Assembly: GCA_963831005.1 (NCBI GenBank)
Contig: CAWHOW010000018.1
Coordinates: forward strand, 39,643-103,642
Length of the DNA stretch: 64,000 bases
Direction: 5' to 3'
DNA from: CAWHOW01 sp963831005
GTDB lineage: Bacteria; Bacteroidota; Bacteroidia; Bacteroidales; CG2-30-32-10
Shown here in pieces: positions 54,584 through 64,000 of the stretch. Every line of letters begins with the position of its first letter. Position 1 is the stretch's first letter. The notes under the pieces were generated by a model that was not told the DNA's origin, made no database searches, and saw only the letters and a program-made list of their open reading frames with translations. The position numbers were made by a program, and so were the translations under genes.

Positions 54584-56032
54584 CTACTTTACCACCACCA
54601 TTTTCTTCCCTCCACTATTCTTCCCTGCCGTTTGCAGTTGGTAATAATAAGTGCCTGCTGCTATATCCTTTGTAGAAATAAGCAAGGTATTAAATGTTTT
54701 ATCCACTTTAAAGCGTTTTACCTCCAGGCCCATTAAATTATAAAACACTATTTCTCCCTCGTTAACACCATCCGGCAAAGTATAATCTATTTCAGCGCTG
54801 CCGTTGTTTGGGTTGGGGTAAATATTAATATTTATATCTTTTGCAGTATATTTTGAAACTTTTACCAATGTATCCGGCACTTCGATCAGCTTGGTATAAT
54901 GTGGATAACTCCCGTGGATACTATCAAAATCAAACTTTTTAGTTAATGTACCTGTCATTGTATCATATCCAAATATTACACCCATATCATGAATACCGCC
55001 TTCCCACGTCATTCCATATAAATTACCATCCGATGCTTCCATAAGTGTTCCATGACTATTCCTGCCATTAATGTTGTCGAAATTAAATTTATTTATAAGG
55101 GTATCATTAGCAATGTTGTATTCAAACAAAACACCAAAGTTATGTGTTCCGCCACTAGAGGTTACTCCATATAGTTTTCCATTTGATGCCTGCATCAATG
55201 AACCACAGGGATGACTGCCAGTTGTAATACTATCAAAATCTACCTTTTTTGTTAAAATTCCGCTTAAAGTATCATACTCAAATAAAACGCCATAATCATA
55301 TGCACCCCCATATTGAGTTAACCCATATAATTTGCCATTACTGGCTTGTATTAAGCTCCCTAAAGGGCCTGCGCCATTTGTTCCATTAAAAACCAATAAA
55401 TTTGTAAAATTATTTGAAGATATTTTATATTCAAACATTGTTCCATAAGTTGTATTACCATAAGACGTCATACCATAGAGTTTTCCGTTTGAAGCTTGTA
55501 ACAAATCACCATTGGGTCCCCCTCCAATTGTACATCTGTCAAAATATATTATATTTGGACAAGTGTCGGTAATATAATCATATTCAAACATTACACCATC
55601 TACATCGATTGATAGAGGACTTTGCGAAGTCATTCCATATAACTTTCCATTGTTAGCCTGTATCAAACTGCCATACGGTCTTTCCCCGCCATCTCCCATA
55701 TATGATGTTAACCAGGTATATGTCTCAGAAAGAAGATTATATTCAAATAAATCACCAGTTTGTATCCCTCCACCTTGTGATGACATCCCATATAAATTAC
55801 CATCTGAAGCTAGTAATAGACTGCCCCAAGGTTCAGTACTACGAATAGTAGTTCCGTTAAAATCTAATTTTTTAGTTAAAATACTTGTATTGGGGTCGTA
55901 CATGAAAATAACTCCCCTGTTTTTCGACCCTCCGAATTGAGTCATCCCCCACAGCGAAAATTGGGAATATGAAAAAGAGGAATAAAAAGTTAAAACTAAA
56001 AATAGAAGTAAAGTAAGTGATTTTTTTTTCAT
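54584..56032 (-). CDS. GloVer-type tandem-repeat T9SS surface protein
   Basis: The 482-residue protein has a signal peptide (ending SFSYSQ). It has seven or so repeats of about 48 residues with the signature GSLIQASNGKLYGMTSQGG and VLFEYD, as in the Gloeo/Verruco (GloVer) repeat group, predicted to form a propeller. A T9SS domain follows (NINIYPNPNNGSAEIDYTLP to GGKKMVVVK). It is expected on the cell surface. It is read from a good promoter upstream and followed by nothing on its strand before the direct repeat. Confidence 0.85.
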   Translation of the reverse strand: MKKKSLTLLLFLVLTFYSSFSYSQFSLWGMTQFGGSKNRGVIFMYDPNTSILTKKLDFNGTTIRSTEPWGSLLLASDGNLYGMSSQGGGIQTGDLFEYNLLSETYTWLTSYMGDGGERPYGSLIQANNGKLYGMTSQSPLSIDVDGVMFEYDYITDTCPNIIYFDRCTIGGGPNGDLLQASNGKLYGMTSYGNTTYGTMFEYKISSNNFTNLLVFNGTNGAGPLGSLIQASNGKLYGLTQYGGAYDYGVLFEYDTLSGILTKKVDFDSITTGSHPCGSLMQASNGKLYGVTSSGGTHNFGVLFEYNIANDTLINKFNFDNINGRNSHGTLMEASDGNLYGMTWEGGIHDMGVIFGYDTMTGTLTKKFDFDSIHGSYPHYTKLIEVPDTLVKVSKYTAKDININIYPNPNNGSAEIDYTLPDGVNEGEIVFYNLMGLEVKRFKVDKTFNTLLISTKDIAAGTYYYQLQTAGKNSGGKKMVVVK

Positions 56033-56050
56033 AGTAAATATTTTGGAGTA

Positions 56051-56082
56051 TAAAGATATAAAATATTAATCAATTATTCAAA
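56051..56082 (-). promoter_or_regulatory. Promoter of the GloVer-repeat gene
   Basis: On the minus strand, TTTG (complement of 56079-56082) and TATCTTTA (complement of 56051-56058) are 20 bp apart, close to the Bacteroidota spacing. They lie about 20 nt before ATG 56032. Confidence 0.5.
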
Positions 56083-56144
56083 TAAAATTAAAATAGAACA
56101 GCGGTTGCATAATTGCCGCTGTTCTATCCAAAGTTTAACTATTA

Positions 56145-59100
56145 TTACTTCGTCTTCATCATCTTTTTAGTGTCAATAAGTTTTCCATCGGCAATCAAAG
56201 CATAAGTGTATATGCCACTGCTCAGGTTAGAAGCGAATACATGCAATGTTCCGTTACCTTTGCTTTGCAGTTGAACTGCTTTTATAACAACGCCGTTATT
56301 ATCATAAAACATAATTGTTGCAGTACCTACAGTTTCGGGAAGATAATAAGTAATATCGGTTTCCTCAGCAAAGGGGTTCGGGTCGTTCTGGTTTAAAATA
56401 ATTGCGTTTGCCATATCCAGTTCAACATACTGAACATTGCCCTGTGTTGAGCTATTATTTGTATTCCCCGGCTGTGAAGTTCTTGCATTTTGGTTCTGTG
56501 TACAACACCTGTTTATCATGGCTTCAAGCGAATCGAACTTTGATGTAAAGCCTGCAACAATATTTTTAATGCTATCGTAACTCATAACTACTTTTTTCAA
56601 ACTATCAATACGCCCTTTTAATACAGTGTTTGCAGAATCAAGTTCTTTTACAGCCTGAATTGTTATAGGAATGAGTCCTGTATAGTTAAGGCATTTGTAT
56701 GTAACTGCAGGATTTAAAATATTACCAGAACAATCAAGTTTTTTAGGGTATGTATAATTGGTGGTGATCTCTGGGATAATGGAGCTTAATTGATCAGCAA
56801 GAATACCATATTGTTTACCGGAAGGGAAATTCATAAATGGATACATAGAAGCATTGAAAATATAAGTTTTTGGATTTATTTGAGTTAATAACTTAAGTGC
56901 ATTGGTAATATTATTAATACTGTCTTTTAACTTTGAATCTGACCACATATAAACATTGCCATTATAATATCCATTGCCATTAAAATTTACATCATATTGA
57001 AAAACACCTGCCCATTGGGAAATTGTACCAGTAGGATCCATTGGACCAGGAGCTATTGCCTGAATACCAATATTTGAACTGCCAGACTGCGTACCACCAG
57101 AACCACTGGCAAATACCCCAATGTTAGAAGTATTGCCATTACCTCCATCATAAGCATCGAAATAACCCCCATAATTATAAGCAAATGCATTGGAAAACCC
57201 AGAATTAGCATAACCTTGGACACCATAGCTTAAACTAGCACCCTCTGCAACAAAAATTCCTCCCATATTTTGATTCGTAAATAGGCAACCTTTTCCTGGA
57301 TCATCCGCGTCGGATCTGGCATAAATTCCAACTGCTGGAACATCATTGCTTTGATCGGGATTATCAAGATTTTGTACATAAAGTCCAGTAGTGCCTGCAT
57401 TTAAGTTATTACCACCTTCTAAAATGTTAAATTTTGCCGGTAGTTGATCGGTAGGATCATAACCAACTCCAATTGCTGCAGAAAATGGATAAGGAAATGA
57501 TGAAGTTGAATTTTGTCCTTGACCGCTAAAGTATAAATTATAAGCTGTTGTTGGCGTAGTTGATGATGGCACCATTTGTATCTGGGTGTTATATTTTAAA
57601 GTGCCACCAAGATCAACTTCAGTCGGTGTATACATATTTAAACCATTATCTGCAGTTATTGTTCCTGCGAATGTCCCGGTTGGACCAACAGCGCCAGTTG
57701 GTCCTGTTACTCCATTAGTACCATTAGTTCCATTTGCACCCGTAGGGCCAGTTACGCCCGTAACTCCTGTGTTACCAGTTGCACCTGTGAGGCCAGTAGG
57801 ACCTGTTGCGCCCATCAATGTTGAAGCATCACGCCATTCAATTACTCCAATTGGTGTTGTGGTTATGTCACGAACAAGTACCTCATTCGCTTTATTATTT
57901 TGTTGTACATCAGTTATATCACATTTTCCTCGAACATCAAGTGTATTACCGGGGTTTGTTGTTCCAATTCCAACATTTCCGTTTACCAATACTGTCATTT
58001 TAACCGCACCATTTGTGCCTATACCAAAAGGAAAATAGTTGCAAGTACCTACCCAATTGTTGTATGGTAGGCTTGTGCTACTAATAGTATTACCCCCTAA
58101 AAACCATGGAGTACTACCACCACAAAAATGTGGAGGTGTTGCCCCTAAATTTCCATTTTGGTCAGCAAATACTAACTTATAAGAATTGGTCGAAAGACTG
58201 TCGAACTTGAAACCTTCACCGGCAAGGCTGTCAATATGTAAAGTCTTTCCTATTTTCATAGTATCCCTGATTCTTGCATTCCCTGCAACCGTAAGTTTTT
58301 CAGTAGGTGTACTTGTACCTATTCCTACGTTACCACTATTATTAGAATTGATAATAGTATTTTTTGCATTCGACTGGCTTTGTAAAAACAAGCTGCTATC
58401 CTTAACGGTTATATCGTCCCTGCTCAATGAATCAAGCCCTATATTTATTTTATTTACCTGCACAAAACCATAAGCCCTTTGTTGGGAAATGGATACGCCG
58501 CCTGCAGTTATATCTCCCGTAAACATTAAGGTTTTTTTGTACATATGCATTGCCATTGGCTGTTATTAGCATCCGTTGCTGTGAATTTGTTTTTATCATA
58601 AAATCGGAACTATCAAGCGAACCTATAAAATCACTATTAGTTGCTGTATTGCCTGTTAACGACCATGCATTTAAAGCACCATCGGCACCGGTAGCGCCAG
58701 TTGGTCCCTGCGCTCCTGTGGCGCCAGTTCCCCCATTCGCCCCCGTCAATCCAGTAGGTCCTGTTATTCCTTGTACTCCCGTTGCACCTGTTGCCCCATT
58801 AGTACCATTATTTCCAGTGGCACCAGTAGGTCCTGTTATACCTTGAATACCTTGAATACCTTGTATTCCTGTTGCTCCTGTAAGTCCATTACTACCTGTT
58901 AAACCGGTGGGTCCAGTAGGGCCGGTTACACCTGTACTGCCATTTGCTCCTGTTGAACCTGTAGGGCCGGTTGCACCGGTATGCCCTGTGGGTCCGGTAG
59001 GGCCTGTCGGACCCTGTGCGCCTGTGGTTGACGTACCTTTTACTGTGAAGTCGTCCATTCGGTAAGTGCCGGCGGCTGAATTGGAAGTCCACCTAAAAGC

Positions 59101-59568
59101 TAAGTTACTTACACCAGATGCACCCGCAGGCAAAGTTACCGTAACCAATGCCCATGTAGAATTATTGGAAACATCGGTAAAAGAAACAGTGCTCCAGTTA
59201 GTTCCGTCAATGCTCCACTGGAAAGTGGGTGAAGATCCCGTAGAAGTCATTCGGGCTCCCCAGCTTACTGTAATTCCGCTATATACAGCGGTAGATAAGC
59301 CGTTGTTAAATATCAGTATTGCAGTTCCGCTTGTTCCGTTATCTGCATTATCACCTGCGGATGCCCCTGTATAGCCCGATGAAGGGCTGGTAGAATTATC
59401 GGTCCATAAGGTAGTACCACCCGAAGCAGTCCACCCGGTTGGGAAAACATTGTTTGAACCGAAGTCCGTTGAATACAATGTTGTTTGTGCTGTTAACACA
59501 TTTACAAATGCTATCAAAGCTAATGCTAGGATAATGTTCCTTAAGTAATGTTGTAGTAATTTTTTCAT
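56145..59568 (-). pseudogene. Collagen-like S74-domain T9SS protein, frameshifted
   Basis: The first part (59568-58450) has a signal peptide (ending VLTAQT), an N-terminal beta domain (about 27-190) and GPTGATG-type collagen-like triplets (about 190-300). The frame is lost near 58520. Removing one T of TTT at that point gives NVTGDITAGGVSISQQ and continues from 58556 to 56145. That part holds more collagen-like triplets (about 268-300), an S74 chaperone motif (MWSDSKLKDSINNITNALKL), a coiled coil and a T9SS tail (NDPNPFAEETDITYYL to TKKMMKTK). The whole would be about 1140 residues. A homopolymer indel is the simplest cause. It matches the 36025-37721 gene in its S74 to T9SS end. Confidence 0.8.
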
Positions 59569-59820
59569 GGTCGAATAGATTAATGATTTTATTGTTATTA
59601 ACAGAGTATTTAAAAAGACAGGCTGCTAATTTATTGCTTAAAAAATAAATTGTCAATTAGTATTTATACTTAAATTAATCGTTTTTTTTTGTGATTCGTC
59701 TATTTTTTTATTTAAAATAGTTTCAGGGAAGTATTCTTTTATACTGCAAAAATTGTTTCTTTTTTATTCCAACCTTCATAAATAATTAACCAATTCAGGT
59801 TCATTATAAATTTATGAAGT

Positions 59821-60258
59821 ATGAAAAAGAAAGACTATTTAAAACTTGTTTTGCCCGGGCTGGAAAAAATAGTTATTGAAAACCCATCCGAAAACATATT
59901 GTATTGCGAATCGGACGATCACCAAGTGGATATTTTCGGTTTGCCCGATTTGTATTCTTTGATAATGGACAGGAGTATGATGAGCCGACAAAAGAAGGAC
60001 AGGAAATTATTGCCGGATGCAAACAGCTTATCCAGAATTGTATTATCCTCTGGAACTATATGAAGCTTACACAGATTTATTATAATTGTAGTTCCGCCGA
60101 AGAAAGGAAAAGGATTATAGCGGCTATCAAATCAAGTTCTATTATATCTTGGAGCCATGTTAATATGAATGGAGAATATGATTTTAATAGAGATGTAATT
60201 TTCGGAGAAGAACTAAACCTGGAAAAGCTGAAGAAGGTGAAAATCTTGGAAATGTCAT
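59821..60258 (+). pseudogene. Tn3-family transposase C-terminal relic (chimeric 5' end)
   Basis: From about 59935 one frame reads FFDNGQEYDEPTKEGQEI, then LIQNCIILWNYMKLTQIYYN and IISWSHVNMNGEYDF, which is the end of a Tn3-type DDE transposase (the ILWNY and HxNxxGEYDF signatures). The preceding MKKKDYLKLVLPGLEKIVIE starts in another frame and looks like a different transposase-like ORF start. After the stop, TTAATGCCCC (complement GGGGCATTAA) at 60279-60288 resembles the GGGG outer end of a Tn3 terminal repeat. Only about 110 residues remain, so it is inactive. Confidence 0.6.
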
Positions 60259-60285
60259 AAAACACAATATGTCAGCATCTTAATG

Positions 60286-60324
60286 CCCCTAAGTGATTTT
60301 TGGCCCATCTATGCAGCGGAGACC
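60286..60324 (+). repeat. Direct repeat flanking the T9SS pair, right copy
   Basis: This is the right copy of the 38-bp repeat at 54487-54525 (TAAGTGATTTTTGGCCC and TATGCAGCGGAGACC). The duplicated small-gene segment from 35751 begins right after it. Confidence 0.65.
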
Positions 60325-60451
60325 TATTAAACAATACAGCAAGAAATAGATAAAAAAGATTTTATTTCTAAGCATTTTCATCATGAAAAATTTTACTATA
60401 ATTCAACATGAAAACTCATGATGTATTTTATAAAATGATAATGAACAGGGT

Positions 60452-60634
60452 ATGGAAAATGAACCTAAAACAGGGGACACCGTTGTATTCACGAAAAGGA
60501 ATAAGCAATATAAAGGCATTATCCGCAAGGTATTTGTCTCATTATATGAAATTGAATTGCCTAATAAATTCAAAGTGCGCATGCCCAAAAATAAAGTTTC
60601 CAACTCGCAGTTGAAGATAAATCTTTTTAAGTAA
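60452..60634 (+). CDS. Small SH3-like basic protein, copy 2
   Basis: The 60-residue paralogue of the 35800-35982 product has about ten changes (GDTVVFTKRNKQYKG, VRMPKNKVSNSQ). It is preceded by a copy of the TPR-gene end plus 80 bp of extra sequence. No TPR gene is adjacent, so this copy was carried by a recombination event. It appears intact. Confidence 0.5.
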   Translation: MENEPKTGDTVVFTKRNKQYKGIIRKVFVSLYEIELPNKFKVRMPKNKVSNSQLKINLFK

Positions 60635-61119
60635 TTTTATTTATCATTATAAAATGGGGTAGGGGAGGAGCAGATTGGAAAAGACTAATGAAATCAATAT
60701 ATTTCAGAATCCAATGCTTAATAGATTCCTACTTGGCATAATGAAAGTTATAAGACAAATTCAATCCTACAGGAATAGTGGATAAAATATTTTCAAATGT
60801 GTTTTTTGTGATCGGCAGGAGAGGGGAGGGCTTCTAAAAGCCTTATTATATCTGCCTTTTCTGCAATTACCTTTAGATAGGCAACTGAATTTTATTTCCT
60901 AAAGAACGTTCGTTGATTGACACTACAAATATATAAAAATTTAATTTAACATAATTATTTTTTAAAAATATTTAATGCGTTATTTATTTACAGTCAGTTC
61001 ATTGAAAACGCATGTACTCCCGATGAGGACAGAGACACGCTATGTCCTTTATCATGTCCCTTATCCCTACCACGGATTTACTGGCTCAGTTTGCGCGGAT
61101 TCTCCAAAGAGGAGAATAT
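60635..61119. other. Intergenic region without recognisable genes
   Basis: I see no gene here. There is a G-rich patch (GGGGTAGGGGAGG near 60657), an AT-rich stretch and a more G+C-rich piece at about 61020-61110 that may be a mobile-element remnant. Confidence 0.4.
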
Positions 61120-62010
61120 TTATATTAAATCATTCTCTAAAATATATTTTACAAACATCGCACTAGTCCAAGAAGCATAATTTTTGGCATCATCTGTTTT
61201 ATTCAAAGTGTTGTCCAAGAAGCTTTAATAATTAATGGTGTGGTAAGGCCATCATTAACTAATTCGAAAGCTCTTGAAGTACCCGCAGCTAGAGCTTTTA
61301 ATTCTATTGTATTGCGGTCGATAACTAAAACATTTTCCTCAAAATTAAATTTTTTGATTTTATAACTTGCCTAACACATGCAATTGGGCCAAATGAAAAT
61401 ATCGATTGGTTCTTTTTTATTTTCTTTATTTATAAAGTCAAGTATCTTTGATTTTTTCTTATAAACTTTGTAATACAGGAAGAATCTAAATTTACTGATT
61501 CTATTTCTTTTACATATTCCTCATCAGTTACTTTGCCTTTGTCAATTGAAATACTTTATTTGAAACAATAATATCGCCTATTTTTACCTCTTTTAGTTAC
61601 CCTTGAGACCGGGCATAATTTAAAATTTTGGCACGGAATCTAAGTATAATTCCGTAGCAAGAATCGCGGCATCAATCATTCCTGTGGATTTTTGTTTGTG
61701 ATGCATATACTATTTTCTTTTCAGGATTACAAGATAAATGTCCAAATTCGATTAAAGGTGTTTACTATATCTTAATACTTCTATGTTATAGTAATTATTG
61801 GTAACACTTCTTCCCATTCTCATCTTTTTCTAATGCGGTAATAATTGCATAGTCGCATTGTGGATGTTCTTCATTAATTATCGAAATATTATTAGTTATA
61901 CTTAGATTTGAGGGATTATTACCTGCAAATTGTAGAATTTCCCTTTCGTGTTGAACCTTTAAACTTTCCTTCTTCAAGATTTGATTGCACTTGATGATAT
62001 TTGAAAACAT
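61120..62010 (-). pseudogene. Nucleoside-phosphorylase-family protein, heavily frameshifted
   Basis: Reading the minus strand from ATG 62010 gives a 50-residue leader, then CDYAIITALEKDE. After shifts it reads STGMIDAAILATELYLDSVP, IGDIIVSNK, YVKEIESVNLDSS, VLVIDRNTIELKALAAGTSR, TTPLIIKASW and YASWTSAMFVKYILENDLI before a stop at 61120-61122. This is the PNP/UDP phosphorylase (MTA/SAH nucleosidase-like) fold, of the kind also used as an effector domain in predicted conflict systems. The pieces lie in all three frames, with breaks mostly at runs of A or T. About 290 residues would be restored. It stands downstream of a second broken gene on the same strand. Confidence 0.65.
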
Positions 62011-62446
62011 TTACATTATCAATCACCATTAATCATTTGTTTTTTAATGACTCGTTACTCTTCCCAAATATACATAAAACCTAGATTTGGAATCTTTTAT
62101 GATTGGGAAGCTTAAATTTTTTAATGCCAGTTATATTATCCGTATAAAATACATGTACTACCATAAAATGCATAATCATCATCCAGCAGAATTCAAATGC
62201 CCTCGAAATCATTTTCATTTTAAACGGAAAAATAAATTTTATAAAGGATGGAACCCTCCGAGCAAGATAACTTTTGATTATATTGAAATTCTCTTTTGTG
62301 TCAAAGACAAACAAATTATACGTTTAGTGTCCATATGAATTGGTTTAATTTAGTTGAAATGTAAAGCTTTGAATAAATTTATTTCCTATTGTTTTAAAAT
62401 CACACTAAATCCAAATAAGTTCTACTCAGACATGTGTTTTATGATT

Positions 62447-64000
62447 TTATCCCTTCTCCGTTGCTTTTTCTTGAGTATCACCAGAAATAATATTCGTTAA
62501 TGATAATTCAATAACATTTATCTAATGGATATTTGTAATCGATTATATTTTACAGAAGATTTATCCTTACTGGAATAACTTTTCATATTAGTCAAAATTT
62601 AGTAATTAATAATTTATCAAGATATAATTTGGCGATGTAAGCTTTAGTTGTTGTAATTTCTTGTATCGAACCAGTTTCTTTAATACAAGCAAATATTTCC
62701 AAGTTCTTCTTTAAGATTTGTAATTAAATCTATTAATTCACTTTGGGGTTCTTTCATTAATTTGTGAAAGTAGAATTGATCTCTTTTGAAGTCTTCTTGA
62801 ATTTTAATAATATATTTTTTTTATTGTTTCCAATTTTTCCAATCCCTAAAGGATTCATTGTTTGAAAAAATTACATTTCAATAAAACCCACCATCTCTCT
62901 TAAAGATGTTGTTTGAATAATTAAGTCATAGAATGTATATGAAAAGAAACTTTTATAACTACTTGAAAAACTTAAAATAGGGTTTAGAAAATTCAAAATA
63001 TTAAACCAGCTTTTTCTAAAGAGTTTTATTTTTATCGATTGTAAAGGTTTATCGTATTTTAAACATCTTCAATTAAATCTCTGATCGTTGCAATTATTAA
63101 TGACACGTTATGATTTGAACGAATTTTTTCCTCGTCGTGATACTCTGAAGTTTTCTTTTTGATTATTGTAGTTTATTAAGAAGGGCAATCTGTGATTTAA
63201 AATCGTCTCTTGAGGGGAGTGTAGTAATAAAATTATAAAAATTTTTTAATTTCCTTGTTTTTTATAGTATCATTATCCTTTAATTCAATAATTAAATTAA
63301 TTATTTTATCATCGAATTTTTTTTCATATAATTGATTTGACGTTAATGGAAAAAATATTTTAATAATTGTAAAGTACATAGTTGGTAGTTGATTCAACTT
63401 TTTGAGTGAATTTTATCAATAGTTTAAACCGCTCTGGTGTTAACTCAGAAATCAGTTTCTGATCTTTAAATACAATAAAAATAAATGAACCAAATCTTTC
63501 TTTTTCCATTCATACGTTAATTTGTCATAAATTTTATGATTATCAAAAATGATTACGCAAACAAATTCTTCGATTTTTTTCAACCACATCAGGAATATTT
63601 GCCAGCATTTTATCATATAAATAGGATTTGTTTGAAACCAATGTAGCACAAAATAATTCGATTTCTGAGATTTTGTTCTTCAGACTCAACTCTTTTTTCG
63701 TATTTTTTTATGGAAACAATCAAAAAATTTAAAACTTTCTTTGTATAATCTATATCCAATTACCTTGCCTAAATCGACTCAACAAGAAGTAATTCTTTTT
63801 TTAGGTGCATTATTAGTGCTTTTTAGATATGGGAATACGATTTATCTTTGAAATTGGTTCGTTTCTTCGCCGAATTTCATTAATAACACTATCTGGAATT
63901 CTTTTCCAATGCTTTGTGGAGTGTTTTGCAAATTAATAATATCATTGAGCCACTAATTCTTTCTTTTGTATTTGGATTATCATCCAGATGATGTTGTGAT
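62447..64000 (-). pseudogene. Large unidentified protein, heavily frameshifted, continues beyond window
   Basis: Coding-like minus-strand segments follow one another with frame changes: HHLDDNPNTKERISGSMILL, VLNFLIVSIKKYEKRVESEE, SNKSYLYDKMLANIPDVVEK, FDNHKIYDKLTYEW, FKDQKLISELTPERFKLLIK, SEYHDEEKIRSNHNVSLIIA, FRKSWFNILNFLNPILSFSS, FKRDQFYFHKLMKEPQSELI and ETGSIQEITTTKAYIAKL. The last frame ends TQEKATEKG at 62447. It is helical and charged. I do not recognise it. The ORFs on either strand here are only fragments of this. The 5' end is outside the window. Confidence 0.5.

Noticed and set aside
57586..58038. A 150-residue Pro/Val-rich plus-strand frame opposite the collagen-like gene.
   Set aside because: It is the reverse reading of Gly-Pro-Thr triplets and has no signal of its own.
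60975..61166. A 63-residue plus-strand frame.
   Set aside because: It overlaps the end of the phosphorylase-like sequence on the other strand and shows no protein-like pattern.
62087..62338. A plus-strand frame with a His-rich NHHPAEFKCPRNHFHF segment.
   Set aside because: It lies in the indel-rich region between two minus-strand genes, has no promoter or recognised family, and an equally long minus-strand frame covers the same bases.

Overview
The window is AT-rich DNA from a member of the Bacteroidota, almost certainly part of a conjugative plasmid or a related mobile element. Evidence for the phylum: many exported proteins end in the type IX secretion (T9SS) sorting domain; several promoters match the Bacteroidota form (TTTG, about 19 bp, TAnnTTTG); and Bacteroides-type transfer genes (traM, traN, traO) are present. 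Evidence for a plasmid: 17-bp iterons (nine good copies plus decayed ones) lie directly in front of a Rep_3-type initiator. This replication block sits between traM and traN, inside what is normally one continuous tra operon. No relaxase, partition genes or T9SS machinery are visible, so the window is only part of the element.

Layout. 0-5 kb: end of traM, iteron origin, rep, traN (in-frame TGA in its signal peptide), traO. 4.7-11.6 kb: a 2078-residue Ig-repeat surface protein and a lipoprotein. 11.8-25.4 kb: small accessory genes, an S46 dipeptidyl-peptidase, cold-shock and HU proteins, a HigBA-like toxin-antitoxin pair, a YVTN propeller protein and a tyrosine recombinase. 26.4-28.2 kb: a frameshifted TPR membrane protein. 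28.6-36 kb: a 1728-residue DNA methyltransferase-helicase (DarB-like), a RadC-like JAB protein, a TPR protein and a small basic protein. 36-43.3 kb: T9SS cargo, namely an S74-type fibre protein, SBBP and YVTN propellers and a gingipain-family C25 protease. 43.4-49.7 kb: a mutagenic repair cassette (DnaE-like polymerase, Y-family polymerase, LexA-like S24 repressor, DnaQ/GIY-YIG nuclease) around a divergent promoter with paired operator-like repeats. 49.8-54.5 kb: small genes, a HEPN-like protein, a truncated partner gene and transposase remains. 54.5-60.6 kb: two more T9SS surface proteins between copies of a short direct repeat, a Tn3 transposase relic and a duplicated small gene. 60.6-64 kb: a minus-strand region of coding sequence broken by very frequent 1-base indels, containing a recognisable nucleoside-phosphorylase-family protein and a larger unidentified protein.

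How the parts may work together (inference): the replication and tra genes spread the element. The methyltransferase-helicase, RadC-like protein, HigBA and SOS-type mutasome look like host-interaction and persistence functions. The surface proteins and proteases would be exported by the host T9SS and may serve adhesion or protein use. Five disruptions (one nonsense codon and four 1-base frameshifts, counting a chimeric relic) occur in the first 60 kb, against dozens in the last 3 kb. That makes the far right end either a decayed locus or poorly polished sequence.
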